From the NCBI GenBank assembly GCA_009760855.2, contig WPIO01000001.1, forward strand, positions 14,849,501 through 14,913,500: a DNA stretch of 64,000 nucleotides. Direction: 5' to 3'. This document shows, piece by piece, positions 11,374-22,900 of the stretch. The translations under genes and the position numbers were made by a program. This stretch comes from Cristatella mucedo. Its lineage: Eukaryota > Bryozoa > Phylactolaemata > Cristatellidae. Under the pieces are notes generated by a model. That model ran no database searches. It was given only the letters and a program-made list of their open reading frames with translations, and was not told the origin of the DNA. How positions within the stretch are numbered: the stretch's first letter is position 1; each line of letters opens with the position of its first letter.

Positions 11374-11496
11374 GCATAAACGAGTGCGTGAGCAACAATG
11401 CTGGCTGCTCAAGGACCTGCATGGATAACGTGGTCGGGTTCTACTACACTTGTACGACTGGCTACACTCTCAGTGCCAATGGCTTCAGGTGTGAAG
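11374..11496 (+). pseudogene. Calcium-binding EGF module exon, best-preserved
   Basis: A 123-nt exon between acceptor GTGCAG and donor GTAAGT, in phase 1-1 as is usual for a one-module EGF exon. It reads INECVSNNAGCSRTC, then DNVVGFYYTCTTGYTLS and GFRCEG. Spacing fits the family, but the leading Asp is Gly and the fourth cysteine (expected two residues before the TCTTGY cysteine) is Tyr. It could still be spliced. The missing cysteine and the dead neighbours favour a pseudogene. Confidence 0.65.
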
Positions 11497-11499
11497 GTA

Positions 11500-13317
11500 A
11501 GTAGGTAACTAGCCGAGCAAAGGGAAAAACACAAAGCAATCAATTACGCTGGAGTACGCTGTGCTTCACGTTTGGTAGGTGTAAGTTAGTGCAGCAACCG
11601 AACTCTAATGGAATCACCACTGTAAGCCTCCTGACGTTTGTATCAACACTCTAGGATGCTGGGACACCTCTGATATAAACAGATCTGCACATGTCAGTGA
11701 GTACTTTCAGACACTTAAATGACAACCATTTCCATTTTTAATGTGCCCCTGCCACAGTGTATGGGTGTCAGGTCATGCAACTGCTACCTCTGTTGTAGTA
11801 GTAGCTGCAGCAAATACAGATAGGCTCCAGTATTAGACTACCTTCAACACTCATGGCAACTTACTCAGCATTTGCCACGGACTTATTTGTAGCACTTCTC
11901 TCAAATACTTATTTTAGACTCAGGCAAAGCAACGATGTACATCAAGTCATCTATACTATGCTACAATACATGATTTTAACATCTCGACAGAGAATAGTTG
12001 CAGTCTTTGTTAGGACAATCTGCTTTATTAACCCTGCAATTTAAACTGGGGCTACACATTTTCTGATTAACCACAAGCAGACAATAAAAAAACCAGGGCT
12101 GGCCCAGGTGCGATTGGTAAATAAAAAAAATCAACCACTGTAAATGAGTACAGAGTGACTTAGTACAAACGTCATCGCAATGGCAAAACACTCGTATTCA
12201 CTAATAGCCATAGCTTTTCAGCATGTCAGTAAGGCAACAAAATTCATGATCAGTGCCGGCGTGTAAATATCAACCACAAATTGCAGACAACTTTTTGATG
12301 TCTACTCGGAGCAGAACTAAATCCCTAGCAAATCCTTACTGGATCCTCCTTTCCAAAATACGGTCAATTTGCGTATAATTAATCGGGATACGTTTAACAT
12401 CACTAACCAAGCTTAAGCATTTGCGGGAGATCTTCAAAGCAGAGCCATACTGCAAACCTGTGAGGTAATTAATGCCACTCCGAACTGATCATATATACAT
12501 GATTTAGCCAGGGTATCAGCTATCATAGAGTAACCGCATGTGTTTAGGCTCAAACTCAAGCTCACGGCAATCAAGAGGAGTCAACAGGCACCACGCCATG
12601 TTTAGCATGCACTGAGCATGACAGGAAGCTGACAAGGCTTTTGACAGTCGCACGGTGAGACGATTCGATCATACAGTCTGCACGTCTTCTCGATTAACGT
12701 TTGTGAAGGCTTTTACTTCGTTTTGCCAAACACATAGCGTCTGACTTCAATTATATTCCGGCAATATTTCTAGACAGCACTGCCATATCCAGATTTGAGT
12801 AATTTCTTTAATCCGAGCATTACTTATGCCCTGGGCAGCAGAAGAAAATGTCTTTCTTTGTTAAATTTGAGTTATGACTCGTGCCCGAGAATTGACCCAA
12901 AAAAAGAGAAGAATATGGCCGAGTGTGCTGCGAGACTTAGAAGTACTCTGCTCCTGCGTGAAGCATGGACTTCTTTTTCCAAAATTCATGCAAAATAAAG
13001 GGTAGACTGGACACTTTAAGGAAAGGCTCGTCAGGCACACGGGAAAAAAGGCCACAAGCAAATCATACCACTCACTTGCAGGGCACTACTTAGCATATAG
13101 TATTCAGGCAAATGCAAGTTCGATAGCTCAGAAGGTTAGCTGGCTGAGCATTCATGCAACTCATCTTATTTCCTTTATTCGTGGCATCAAAACCACAGGC
13201 CCGACTGTCACTGCATACATAGCTGGGTCAATTTCTGAAAAATCCTACTGAGCTAGTGCAGCCCTCGGGACAATCGAAAAGCCTTTGCTTCTATAGGGCG
13301 TATTGATATGTCAGCAC
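11500..13317. other. Mostly unrecognised; possible last EGF trace
   Basis: A KPPDVCINTLGCWDTSDIN-like trace near 11610-11690 may be one more EGF remnant. The rest, to 13317, has only short ORFs without domains. Confidence 0.3.
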
Positions 13318-13390
13318 GTATATATATATGCATCTGTTTATTGATTTATATATTGATGATATATACACATATATATTAATATTATATAGA
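13318..13390. repeat. AT-rich low-complexity (TA/ATAT)
   Basis: Imperfect TATATATA and ATATTAAT runs over about 70 bp immediately left of the Gypsy element. Confidence 0.7.
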
Positions 13391-13414
13391 TATTTCAGGA
13401 CGGCTCGGAGAAGT

Positions 13415-13466
13415 TGAATTAGGAGCTTTGCTGCCAAAAGTAGCACTCAGGTGACATCTCAATTGA
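13415..13466 (+). mobile_element. Probable remnant of the Gypsy 5' LTR end
   Basis: The last part, GTAGCACTCAGGTGAC..., aligns with the end of the 3' LTR at 15632-15657. They share the exact 16-mer GGTGACATCTCAATTG (13450-13465 and 15642-15657) and a similar flank to the left. It is far too long for a 4-6 bp Gypsy target duplication, so the terminus of a truncated 5' LTR is the better reading. Confidence 0.5.
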
Positions 13467-13499
13467 TTGCTTCGTCGGGGTGTCTCCACAGCTTACCTA

Positions 13500-15092
13500 C
13501 TGACTGCGAAGCCAGCTGACACCACTGTCAAGATAGCTCACGATGCCCCTAGCTCCTGTTAATCCCGGCATTGGTCCAGCCACGTATTTCCAACATCAAA
13601 CAAATCTTTCACCAGCTAGTCCTCGTGGATGGTGCTCTTTAACAACGATCTCAGCCTTGCCCTTGCTCAAAATACCATATGGCACTTGTTGTACCCGGGT
13701 CTATGCGGCTGGATTTTCTGATGTGCTCCCATGCTGCAATGGACGCTGGTCATCAGGGCATAGCTCGAACATTAGACTACCTGTGCGACAATGCTTAGTG
13801 GATCGGCATGGCTCAAGATGTTATCGATTATTGTCGGCCTTGTGAGGCATGCCAGAAATCCAAACCTGCGCTGCCTACGTCAATTCCTGCTCTCACCATT
13901 CCGGTTGGACAGCCATGGGAAATGGTTGCTGTTAAAATCTTGCAGCTTCCAATATCTTCGCATTGGCAAGAGTACTTGCCCGTATTGCAGGACTTTTATA
14001 CAAAATGGTAGGAAGGTGTACCACTGTGACGTCAAACAGTGGAAGCAGTTAGTGATGCTTTGATGCCACTACTTGCTAGGTTCAGATTCGCCAGGTTCGT
14101 ACACTCAGACCAGGGAAGTGATTGTGAGAGTGAATTAGTGCACAGGCTTTGCCAGGACTTCGATGTGATTAAAACGCGAATGACAATGTAACAACATCAA
14201 GGTGATGGAATAGTTGAACGAGTGAACTAGCCGCTGCTGTCCATGCTTCGCACAACGTGTGAGCATACCCCCCCCCGATCAATGGGAGGACACACTGCCC
14301 CTGTTACTGTACGCATATAGAATCCCAGCACACTCTGCCACAGGCTACAGCCCGTTTGAACTCTTGTTTAGACGGCTGCCGTCATTCTGCCACAACCATG
14401 CGATCGAAACCAAAGGGCTGTTACCGAATGCCTACCACGAGTCCGTAACAGCAAGGCTAGCCGAACAACGGGAGGTCGTGAGCAGACATATGACTCACAT
14501 GCAAATGCCTATGGCGTCGCAAACCGTGGCTTCTTTTCGACGTCAGCGACCCAGTATGGCTGAAGGCCTCGGTGCCCCGAGATAAGCTTGCAGCTCGGTG
14601 ATCAGTGGCTGGCACATCGAATCTGTGCTAGGCTCTGTCACGTACCGAATTATAAACAAGGCGAGACACATGAAAGTTGTGCATGCTGACAAACTCAAGT
14701 CGCAAACTCTTAAGGGCTACCTATGTGCTACGACCTACAATTGTTGGTGAGATCACTGTTACCAACAGCACTGATGACACGGCAGCATTTGATGCCAACA
14801 TGCCACCGATCGCCATTGAGCTGCCTGTACCTATTACACCTGCAGCAGAGATCACAGACATCGTGCAAGCCGACAGAGGCCAAGTGCAACCATGGTGTGG
14901 TTAGCTGGTCTACTGAGGGTATCGAACACGTTTGGTCACTAGTTGGGCCTATTTAGCATGTGCCACCTGTGATGCAAGACCCTGAAACACTAACTACCAG
15001 GCCCCAACACACATGGCGACGGCCCATATGACACCAGGACTACACTCTCCCTTAAGCTAGCACGCACATTAGCTAGGAATAGGAGGGAAGGA
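13500..15092 (+). pseudogene. Ty3/Gypsy integrase pseudogene
   Basis: The end of a Gypsy pol polyprotein, the enzyme that inserts retrotransposon cDNA. In order: the HHCC zinc finger (a His-rich HAAMDAGHQG segment near 13730, CRPCEAC near 13830), the catalytic core start PWEMVAV (about 13912), HSDQG with the second Asp (about 14105), and GDGIVERVN with the catalytic Glu (about 14202). A SATGYSPFELLF segment follows near 14335. Stops and frame changes occur at about 14010, 14190 and 14228. The first catalytic Asp position (after MVAV) reads Lys. Gag, protease and RT are missing. A polypurine tract (AGGAATAGGAGGGAAGGA, 15075-15092) precedes the 3' LTR. Confidence 0.85.
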
Positions 15093-15655
15093 TGTAGCGA
15101 TCGTTTTGTGTACCCCAGCCAATGGCAGTGATGCTGCCTAACTGTTGTTGCATGCCGGTACTAGGCTTTGAGCCCTGATGATAGCCAGCGAATCAGACCG
15201 TAGCATTCCTGTTGCTAGGCACGAGCCGAGCTGCTAGCGATCGGAGATAGCGTTCCTGTTGGCATGAGATTTTCTGCAAGCGATTAACTTTTGCACACCC
15301 GAAGAGAATGCAACGTTGCTGAGTACGGTTGAGTACGTGTTATAATAATAATAACAATTCACTTGATAAAGCGCCCTCAGAGAACTTAATCTCTCTCTAG
15401 GCTCTTTACATTTGCTGTAAAGTGAAATGCAATTGAACGGTAAGTAAAATCATGCTTGAAAAACAAACAAAATGAATATCATGGTTAGGGGTGACATGCA
15501 CAGGGTCAGCATGCAAATGTGGTTAGTGGCAGCATGCACAGTGTCAGCACGCATAAGCACATCAAGGACGAATCACAGGGTTTCCCCAAAGTCGTTGCTA
15601 TTTCGCAAGAAGAGGCACACACTCTCACCAAGTAACATTCTGGTGACATCTCAAT
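15093..15655 (+). mobile_element. Ty3/Gypsy 3' LTR, interrupted
   Basis: Starts TGTAGCGATCG right after the polypurine tract and shares block order with the LTRs at 36095 and 37532 (a CCAGCC start, GTTGTTGC/GTTGTCTGC, a CAATCGA-like box, GTTCCTG, GTTGCTGAGT.CGGTT). At 15340 it is broken by a CR1 3' end. It resumes at about 15583 (CCCAAAGTCGTTGCTATTTCGCAA against CCAAGTCGTTTGCTGTTTAGCAA in the other LTRs) and ends near 15653. So it is the same LTR family as the element inside DRG1. Confidence 0.7.
15340..15580 (-). mobile_element. CR1-like LINE (family 1) 3' end, nested in LTR
   Basis: On the minus strand it matches the last 240 bp of the CR1 copies ending at 32095 and 47245, from the CCCTGTGATTCGTCCTTGATG block through the GCGCCTAGAGAGAGATTAAG block to ATT repeats. 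Only the 3' UTR is present, as expected from 5'-truncated LINE insertion. It is younger than the LTR it splits. Confidence 0.85.
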
Positions 15656-15659
15656 TGTG

Positions 15660-16269
15660 GATCTGATTTTCAAAACACACACGATCAACCATAAGTTCAA
15701 TTCTCTCATCATTCGTAAGTCCAATTCTCTTACTGAACGCAAACTATCAGTAAGCTACAGGCGTATTTTTCTTTTGGATTCAGGGAAAAAATCGTTAGTC
15801 AAACTATGGTCATCTGGGCAGTAATCTTTTGCAATGCTACCGGTAGGTGGGAATACAGTTTGACCAATTATTTTCTAGACCAAACTTAAAATTAGCTCAC
15901 CTTTCAGCAGGTATAGTTCACGGTCTCCAAAAATTATGTGATCCATGGTCTATGTGGAAAAAGGGTAAGGGTAAGTGGTGAAATGATGCAAATGGTGACA
16001 ATCGTTACGACATATCACACCGGAGGCGGTGGTGACAAAATGATCACTATTCTACCTTTACTTGGGCATAAGAATGCAGTCTCCATCTCAAAGGACAACA
16101 ACTGGTTCAACCACGCTGAAGGTCATCAAAGAGCTTGCTGGAGAACATGGCTGACACGGGGCGTTACCTCCTGAATGAGATGCTGGGCTTGCAGGTATGT
16201 GGTAGCTATGGCAACTCATAGCAGCTGGCTGAGGCTTTATCGGACTCATCTCTGTCTGGGTCTGTACCG
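15660..16269. other. No recognisable gene
   Basis: May include the decayed 5' part of the CR1 element that follows, but I cannot align it to anything in the window. Confidence 0.3.
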
Positions 16270-16292
16270 AAAAGAATGAAGTACAGGTACTC

Positions 16293-16800
16293 GTGCTTGA
16301 ACATCAGCCGCAGCCATTCATTTGTGAGCACAGATCTCCTTGGCTCATTATCAAAACTGGAGTTGGAGTTACTGTTATCATGCGCTGGAAAATCAACTTC
16401 AAGCCATTTGCAGTACCCTCGAAGCAGTCTTTTGAATCGATTGTCTTCGTCTCACCCGAAAACAAGCTACCGATGGTGGCAGTAGTCAATCGCCCACCAG
16501 GTACCAAATCCTCCTTTATCTTAGATCTCGCCGATCTCAATTCGATTCTGCGTGCAAGAAATCAATCCTTCCTCGTTATGGATGATTTCAGCATTCACTT
16601 TGATAACTTATCTGACGCATTGATCCCTAAATTTCGTGCATTGACTGACTCATTGTCTCTTGTGGCTCATATGCACGGCCCTACTCACATCAAGGGTCAC
16701 ACACTTGACCAGGTTTTCTCATGCAACTGCACTTTATCATCGCCAATTCTTACCAAATCCTGCTGATCTGACCACAAGCAGATCTCATTCAATCTACAGT
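16293..16800 (+). pseudogene. APE endonuclease, C-terminal half (CR1 copy A)
   Basis: A 157-codon open frame (16293-16766) with VNRPPGTKSSFILDL, then MDDFSIHFDNLSD (the GDFN-like motif with Asn changed to Ser) and GPTHIKGHTLDQVFS. A TGA follows, and then SDHKQISF, the conserved SDH catalytic motif of APE endonucleases. Copy B keeps a Leu codon where A has the stop, so the stop is a single-base change. No longer a functional enzyme. Confidence 0.8.
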
Positions 16801-17544
16801 GTGTGCCCGCGTCCTCCTCTAAAATCACCCGTGAATCGCTAAACCTCAAGGCCCTTGACACCGATGCTGTCCGTGCGAGATCTGCTTCGCTTTTGCTACT
16901 CAGTCCCCCCTCCGATCAGTCATCATTGGTAGATAGCTACAATACGACACTAGCTGATACGCTTAACGAGTTTGCACCTCTTAGAAGCACACTGTGCGCC
17001 CTTGCCCAGACGGCCTATGGCTTACCACAAACATTAAACTAGCAAGGTCTACTAAGCGCAAGCTTGGTAAAGCATACATAAGTTCAGGACCGACTGTCCA
17101 TCGACAGGCATACGACGACTACTGTAGGTCATACCAATCAGTCCTAGCAAAGGCCAAGTCTTCCATCATCAACTTCTATAAAAACATTGTTGAATCACAT
17201 ATGCACAATCCAAAAATGCTGATGTCGACGATCAACCACAGCTCCCAGACTCCTGACCTGATGATTCTTGTGATGATCTAGCCGATCGCTTCTCTCGATT
17301 CTTTATCCAGAAGATAGACAAAATCAGGGAGTCTATCCCTGCGATGACAGCACCCCCCTAGAATGCTGTCCCCCGATTCCTAGCTGCACCTCGATGTCTA
17401 CATTTAAGCATGGTCACCAGTGATCTCGTCCTAAAGTTCATATCCCAATCAAAGAAGACAACAAGTCCTTTGGACCCTACTCCCACTGTCCTGCTACTAC
17501 GTTGCATTGATCTGCTACTACCATGAATAACTAACATCATTAAT

Positions 17545-18262
17545 ATGTCATTAGCCTCAGGTCAAGTCCCAGCACCTTTCAAAAAAGTTGTAGTCAGGCC
17601 ACTTCTCAAGAAAGCGACATTAGACCAAGAGAACTTGAGCTACTACCGCAAAGTCTCCCTTCTACCGGTCCTATCAAAGACACTGGAATGGGTCGTGGCG
17701 GACCAGCTGAACTCATATATTGAAACTTCAAACCTTGCTAGTAAGTTCCAGTCTGGCTTTAGAGCTAATCACTCCCAGAATCAGCATTGCTTAGGGTGTA
17801 CAACGACCTATTTAGGAATGCTGACATGGGTATCTCTGCTTGTTTTGCTCAATCTTTCGGCAGCTTTTGATACTATTGATCACCAAGTTCTTCTAGAGTG
17901 CCTCTCATCTCGCCTGAGCATCACAGGCACTGCTCTGCAATGGTTCAGGTCCTATCTCAGTGGGAGACTCCAGAGTATTGACGTGAATGGACAAAGATCA
18001 TCCGAGGTACCTCTGAAATATGGGGTACCTCAGGGCTCCGTGCTAGGCCCTGTTCTTTTCACGGTTTATACTCTGCCTCTTGCTGATGTGATTGCCAAGC
18101 ACAATCTAGGCTTTCACTTCGATGCGGATGACACTCAGTTGTACCTTTGCTTTGATCCCTCCCAGCCTTCGAGCACCTCAAACTCTCTCAACTCACTAGC
18201 TGCATGTGTTGATGACACCCGCACATGGATGGCAAGCAAATTTTCTAAAATTAAACGATGAT
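17545..18262 (+). pseudogene. Reverse transcriptase (CR1 copy A)
   Basis: A 238-codon frame covering most RT blocks: [20 protein letters not shown], the [10 protein letters not shown] block with a catalytic Asp, [14 protein letters not shown], and then [12 protein letters not shown]. The last is the FYADD box, with the Tyr before ADD changed to Asp. Copy B has intact [13 protein letters not shown] frame break near 18250 separates it from the C-terminal 193-codon ORF at 18380-18961. Confidence 0.88.
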
Positions 18263-18379
18263 AAGACTAACTTACTAGTGATGGGCAAACCCAGTGTGAT
18301 TCAGAAATTAGAAAGGCTGATGCTCAAAATTGGCTCTGCAAGCATATCTCCTGTTGAATAAGCTCGAAATCTAGGTTTC

Positions 18380-18961
18380 ATGTTCGAAAGTGACCTCTCG
18401 TTAGACGACCTCATCAGCTCCACAGACAAATCTGCCCACTCTAAGCTACATAGCATTGCTAAAATTCGGGCTTGTTTAGATAAGGATACCACGTCTAAGT
18501 TGGTTCATGCATTCGTGACATCCCGTCTTGACTTCTGTAACTCACTGCCTGCTGGCCTACCGGCATGTGCAATCAGGTGCTTACAGCTGGTGCAAAACTC
18601 GGCAGCTACGCATATCTGTCGTGAGCGTTGCAGTTGCCACATCACACCACTTCTCGCCGACCTGCACTGGCTACCAGTCAAGCAACAGATCGACTTCAAG
18701 GCTTTGTCGCTCACTTTCAGGTCACTCCATTCTTTGGCTCCAGCCTATCTCTCAGATTTACTCTACCAGGCCAAGCATCGTACCACCCGCTTTTCGGAAT
18801 CCAACAGTTTACCAATACCTCGTGCAAACCTCAAATCCTTTGGAGACCGTGCATTTAGTTCATATGCTCCCAAAGCCTGGAACTCACTCCCGACTTGCGT
18901 CACACTATCCCCTGACTTGACCATATTTAAAAAGAACTTATCTATTAATGACAGCATTTAG
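18380..18961 (+). pseudogene. ORF2 C-terminal region (CR1 copy A)
   Basis: A 193-codon frame typical of CR1/L2 ORF2 after the RT domain: an HSIAKIRACLDKDTTSKLVHA segment, [49 protein letters not shown] and [18 protein letters not shown]. Fragments of this region occur many times in the window (39755, 46380, 49950, 32400 minus, 7265 minus). It ends at TTTAGTGGGTCCC, the start of the shared 3' UTR. Confidence 0.85.
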
Positions 18962-19185
18962 TGGGTCCCTGTTATTCGCCCTTTATGTGCTTATGCATGC
19001 TGCAACTACCCATATTTGCATGCTGACTCTGCGCATGTCACCCATAACCATGCTATTCATGTTGTTTATCAAAGCATGATATTACTCACCATTCAATCGC
19101 GGTTCCCTTTGCAGCAAATGTAAAGCACCTAGAAAGAGATTGAGTTCTCTGAGGGCACTATATCAACTGCATTATTATTATTAGT

Positions 19186-19937
19186 AGCTGGTGATTCCAA
19201 ACAACGGCAACTCTTCATAAGTGCCAACGACAAAAGTGTATTGACAAATGAAGGAATTTTTTTAAGGAATGGTCTAAATGGATATGCATAATTAGCTTTT
19301 ATTAGAGAAAATAAGTAGTACTTCATACAATTAAAATCTGGAAAAGTTCAAGAGTATTTTTATTTCAAACAGTATACAATTTTTTCAAATGTAGCATGTC
19401 ATCATGTCATACCGTATAGCTGCTTGCTTGTATCATATATGCGTTTGTCGGGACTATTACTATTGCTCGCTTTTGTCTTGAGCACTTTGTTACAACACCC
19501 TCAGTTGCTGGCACAGACTGCTTACATGAAATCAATGATGTAAACGGGTATTCGTTTAAATTATAAAACAATTTTACCATATGGTGATATATTTTGCAAT
19601 TGTGCACCTAGTCCCCCCTGGCTATTCATCTTGCATACAAGCACACAGGAAAATTGTTCGAGCGCAATCTTCATTAACTACATGCTGTTTACCCGCTGAC
19701 AAGCTAGCTGCAGCCAGTTTGGAGCTCATAACTTTAGCCGTTACCACTGCATGAAATACGTCATCAGCACTCTATGTTTGTAAGTAAAAGAAATGCCACA
19801 CCTCTGAATAACAACTGATTTATTAGGCTAGCAAAGCTGTCCATATTGCTGCTAATAATTCCTTATCAATGACATGTAGGCAGTGAACAGGATCATTCAG
19901 CAAACTGCAGCCAAGCCTACTTGACAAATGCAGCAGG
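19186..19937. other. DRG1 downstream region / 3' UTR
   Basis: Sequence between the CR1 tail and the DRG1 stop codon. It holds the likely DRG1 polyadenylation signal (19819-19824, minus) and no other recognisable feature. Confidence 0.5.
19819..19824 (-). terminator. Probable DRG1 polyadenylation signal
   Basis: AATAAA on the minus strand, about 115 nt after the DRG1 stop codon (19938-19940), a usual distance for a short 3' UTR. The cleavage site would lie a little below 19810. Confidence 0.55.
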
Positions 19938-22900
19938 TTACTTCTTTACTATTTGCACAACGTCTTCATCGGCCAGCACGTGATCTTTACCGACTTTCTG
20001 TGGTGCATGCTTCACCGAGGAGCCCCAAACCAGCGCACTACAAATACAAAGCACTGCCGATTACGAAAAAGAAAAAGAGTGCATGATGACATATTGTGCA
20101 GGCTAGCTGACAATACAAAGCAGCAAAAAGCAGTTCGAATACAACCAACAAGCTTGTATGGGCAAAACTAGTAAGATCAGTGTATAACATACTAAAGCGC
20201 AGTTAGCCACAATTCAAGATCCATGCCAGACAAAAGACAGACACAATAGGTGCATATGCCTCAATGGTATTTTTTAAAATAAGACGAGGAGAAAAGTGGT
20301 AGGTAGGCCCATGAGGCATACGAAGGGGGATGACTGTCAGGCACACTCCTGAAGCCCCAATGGAAGACGGTACCCCTTCTCCGCTAGTGAAGACCACGAG
20401 CCGAGCCTTTCTTTCATGAATATGGCTGCTGGAATTGCCTTGTTAGGCAAGTTCAAAATCTCGTGAACATGTAGATGACCGTGATGAATGGCATAAAAAG
20501 GTCTTGATAAAAGTACACTAACTAAGGTATCTAGGTAAGTAATTACCCTATCGAAATAAAAAATACGCATCAAAGAGATTTTAGAATGCCCGAGGCTTGC
20601 TAACCCTTTGCCTGCCGACACATTACGTGTTAATGGCTACCAAAAGTAAAATACGAATATTGAATCTAGCGAGTCAGTGGCACTGAGATCCTAGTTTTTC
20701 ACCGACACTGGAAAGACCACTATATACAACAGCAAATAGTGCTGTAATGCAGCAATCTTCTGTGAGCAATGTTCATTTTTTTTTTATTATAAACAGCAGT
20801 AATAGTAACTGTAAAAAAATCGTTCGCATAGCACCATAATATAATTAATCTCTATCCGGACACTTTACAACTTGCTGCAAGAGAATTAGTGCCCAAGCGT
20901 TAAGTGGATTGCATGGTATCACGCACGCACAAGCTATCATCATACATGATTTGAACTACCACGTGCGGGGCACTTTTCATCATTACAGCTCAACCCATGT
21001 GGGCCTAGGTAGCTAACAAGCTGCCTCGCTTTGACTGCAAGTGCTGCAGTTTCCCAGTGAGCTGTAACTTACTGCTTGAACTCCTTCATTAAAGCTCGAT
21101 GAAGCTTGTTGCAGAAGTCTTCGACCATGGTTGCATCTGACTTGAGTACGACAGGAGACTCGTAGTCCGGCAGTTGCCCTTTAGGCTTCGTGTAACTATA
21201 ACAAAAGCACTCCTAGTGTACAGTGTCTGGAACAGAGTAGAAGTGTCCAGCCACAAGATTAAAATAATACCCTCGATGGACAGAGCAGGGGGCACATATA
21301 AAAATGCAAAACCGTCATCATACAAAACATGCATAGCAAAGCAATTTTCTCTGTGTCCAGCATCACTGAGCAAACTGTCCAAAGATAGCTCACACGATGC
21401 AAAAAAATACATGTACATGAACACAATTAGGCAAATACAAACAATGCAGAAGGTTTTGGCCCAATTGTGCTTCCATGGAAAGCCAATAATATATAGGTAT
21501 ACAAATATATCCTTTGCATTTGTACAGCACCCAAAGAGAGCTTAATCTCTATTCAGGCACTTCACATACACTGCCCACAAGTTTCTACGCACCCGGTCCA
21601 TCGACCTGAGCTCGGTTGTTACTAGATCAGTATTCGAGTAAGTCATTAAGGTACACTAATTATTAAATTGTAACAATCTATCAATATCATTTTGTACTAA
21701 CTTGCAGTTTGCTATGCTTGGCTTAGTAAATAACTGCATTCGTCGGCAACCGAGTCAACGGCCACCATGTAGTAAGAGCGAGCTTCGTGGTCACGTGACC
21801 AATTCTCTGACGCCATCCAGCAGAACCTATTTTGTTTGCCCATTCCTTCACCGACGATACCTCGGCCAATGATGAACTTAGGTACCGGGGTGTCTCCTTG
21901 ACATGTTGAGGCCAGCCCCTGCCACTGAAATGCTTGGTATGCGACTAGAACAAACCGCCAGTTGCACACCTTTCTAAGGGTGCACGAGTGGTTTTGATGT
22001 CGCTGAACAGTCATGGCCATTAAAACCTAGAAATCGAGAGGCGGCTGAAGATCACAGAGAGTACTGTTAGGAACATTATAAGGAAACATCTGGACTATGG
22101 TAGCACAGAGGTACTGCTGTGATCGGGTCACCCTTGAGTAACTTCTCCAAAGGAGGACCAGCTCCTCAAAAGCATGGCTCTGAAGGACAGGTTAGCCACT
22201 GTTAAAATGCACTGCCTGAGTATCTGTCAAGCAACCGGAATGGTCATAAGCCATAAAACCATGAGTAGATGGCTTAACGAACAAGGACTGAATGTGCAGG
22301 TGGCCAATTGCAAGCCATTGTGCAGCACAAAAAAGCATGGGTGGATTTTGCTTGCCGATCCCAGCATTGGACAGCTGCCCAGTGGAGCTATGGACTGAGG
22401 AGTCCAAATTCAATTTCCCTGGCTGCAGCAAAAGGAAGACCTACGTTTGCCGGCATATGGGTGAAGGTACGTACATGGAGGTTTGTCTGAAAAGGGCATT
22501 AAAATATGGTGGTGGAAGTGTAATGGTATGTGGCTGCTTCTCAACTTCCGGTGTTGGGCATCTGCAGATGATTCAAGGAATCATGAATCAAAATGTCTAA
22601 TTTCAACATTGTGCAGAATGTAGGCTTGCCATCTGCTTACGGTCTTCATGGACTCGATTTCTGTTGGCAGCATGACAACGACCCGATGAACACTGCAGTG
22701 GCGGTTAACAGTTTATTACAAGTCCCACCGACTATGGCTTCGAGCCAATTAAGGTCATACAGTGGCCTATCCAAAGCCCGGAGTTTGAACCTAATAGAAA
22801 ACCTATTCGACGAAGTCGAAGGTTCTACGGCGTACACAATCCGACGAGTTTTGAAACCTGATGAGGTTTTGAAGGATTGCTGGCATCAATTCCTCTAGAA

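Larger units (their letters stand above)
9541..11496 (+). pseudogene. Decayed collagen / calcium-binding EGF multidomain gene
   Basis: Two kinds of extracellular-matrix domain follow each other on the plus strand. At 9560-10055, Gly-X-Y collagen repeats appear in all three frames, broken by stops and frameshifts. At 10055-11496, at least four EGF-like modules follow, some bounded by splice sites (acceptor TTTCAG at about 10755, acceptor GTGCAG at 11373, donor GTAAGT at 11497). Intact genes of this type encode secreted matrix or receptor proteins whose EGF modules need six disulphide cysteines. Here several cysteine codons have become TAY or TGA. Retained introns rule out a processed retrocopy. 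It is most likely a dead duplicate of a functional paralogue elsewhere. Which family it came from cannot be told. Confidence 0.7.
16270..19185 (+). mobile_element. CR1-like non-LTR retrotransposon (family 1), copy A, 5' truncated
   Basis: Contains the C-terminal half of an APE-type endonuclease, the reverse transcriptase, the ORF2 C-terminus and a 3' UTR ending in ATT repeats. Such elements insert by target-primed reverse transcription. ORF1 and the endonuclease N-terminus are missing. Its order matches copy B (44580-47245) throughout. Copy A is the more damaged: a TGA replaces the Leu codon before the SDH motif (16765), several frameshifts occur, and the RT box has an altered residue. Confidence 0.9.

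Noticed and set aside
20337-20621. 94-codon minus ORF downstream of DRG1 exon 8
   Set aside because: It lies within intron 8 of DRG1, has no domain, and the exon 8 to exon 9 joint is exact without it.
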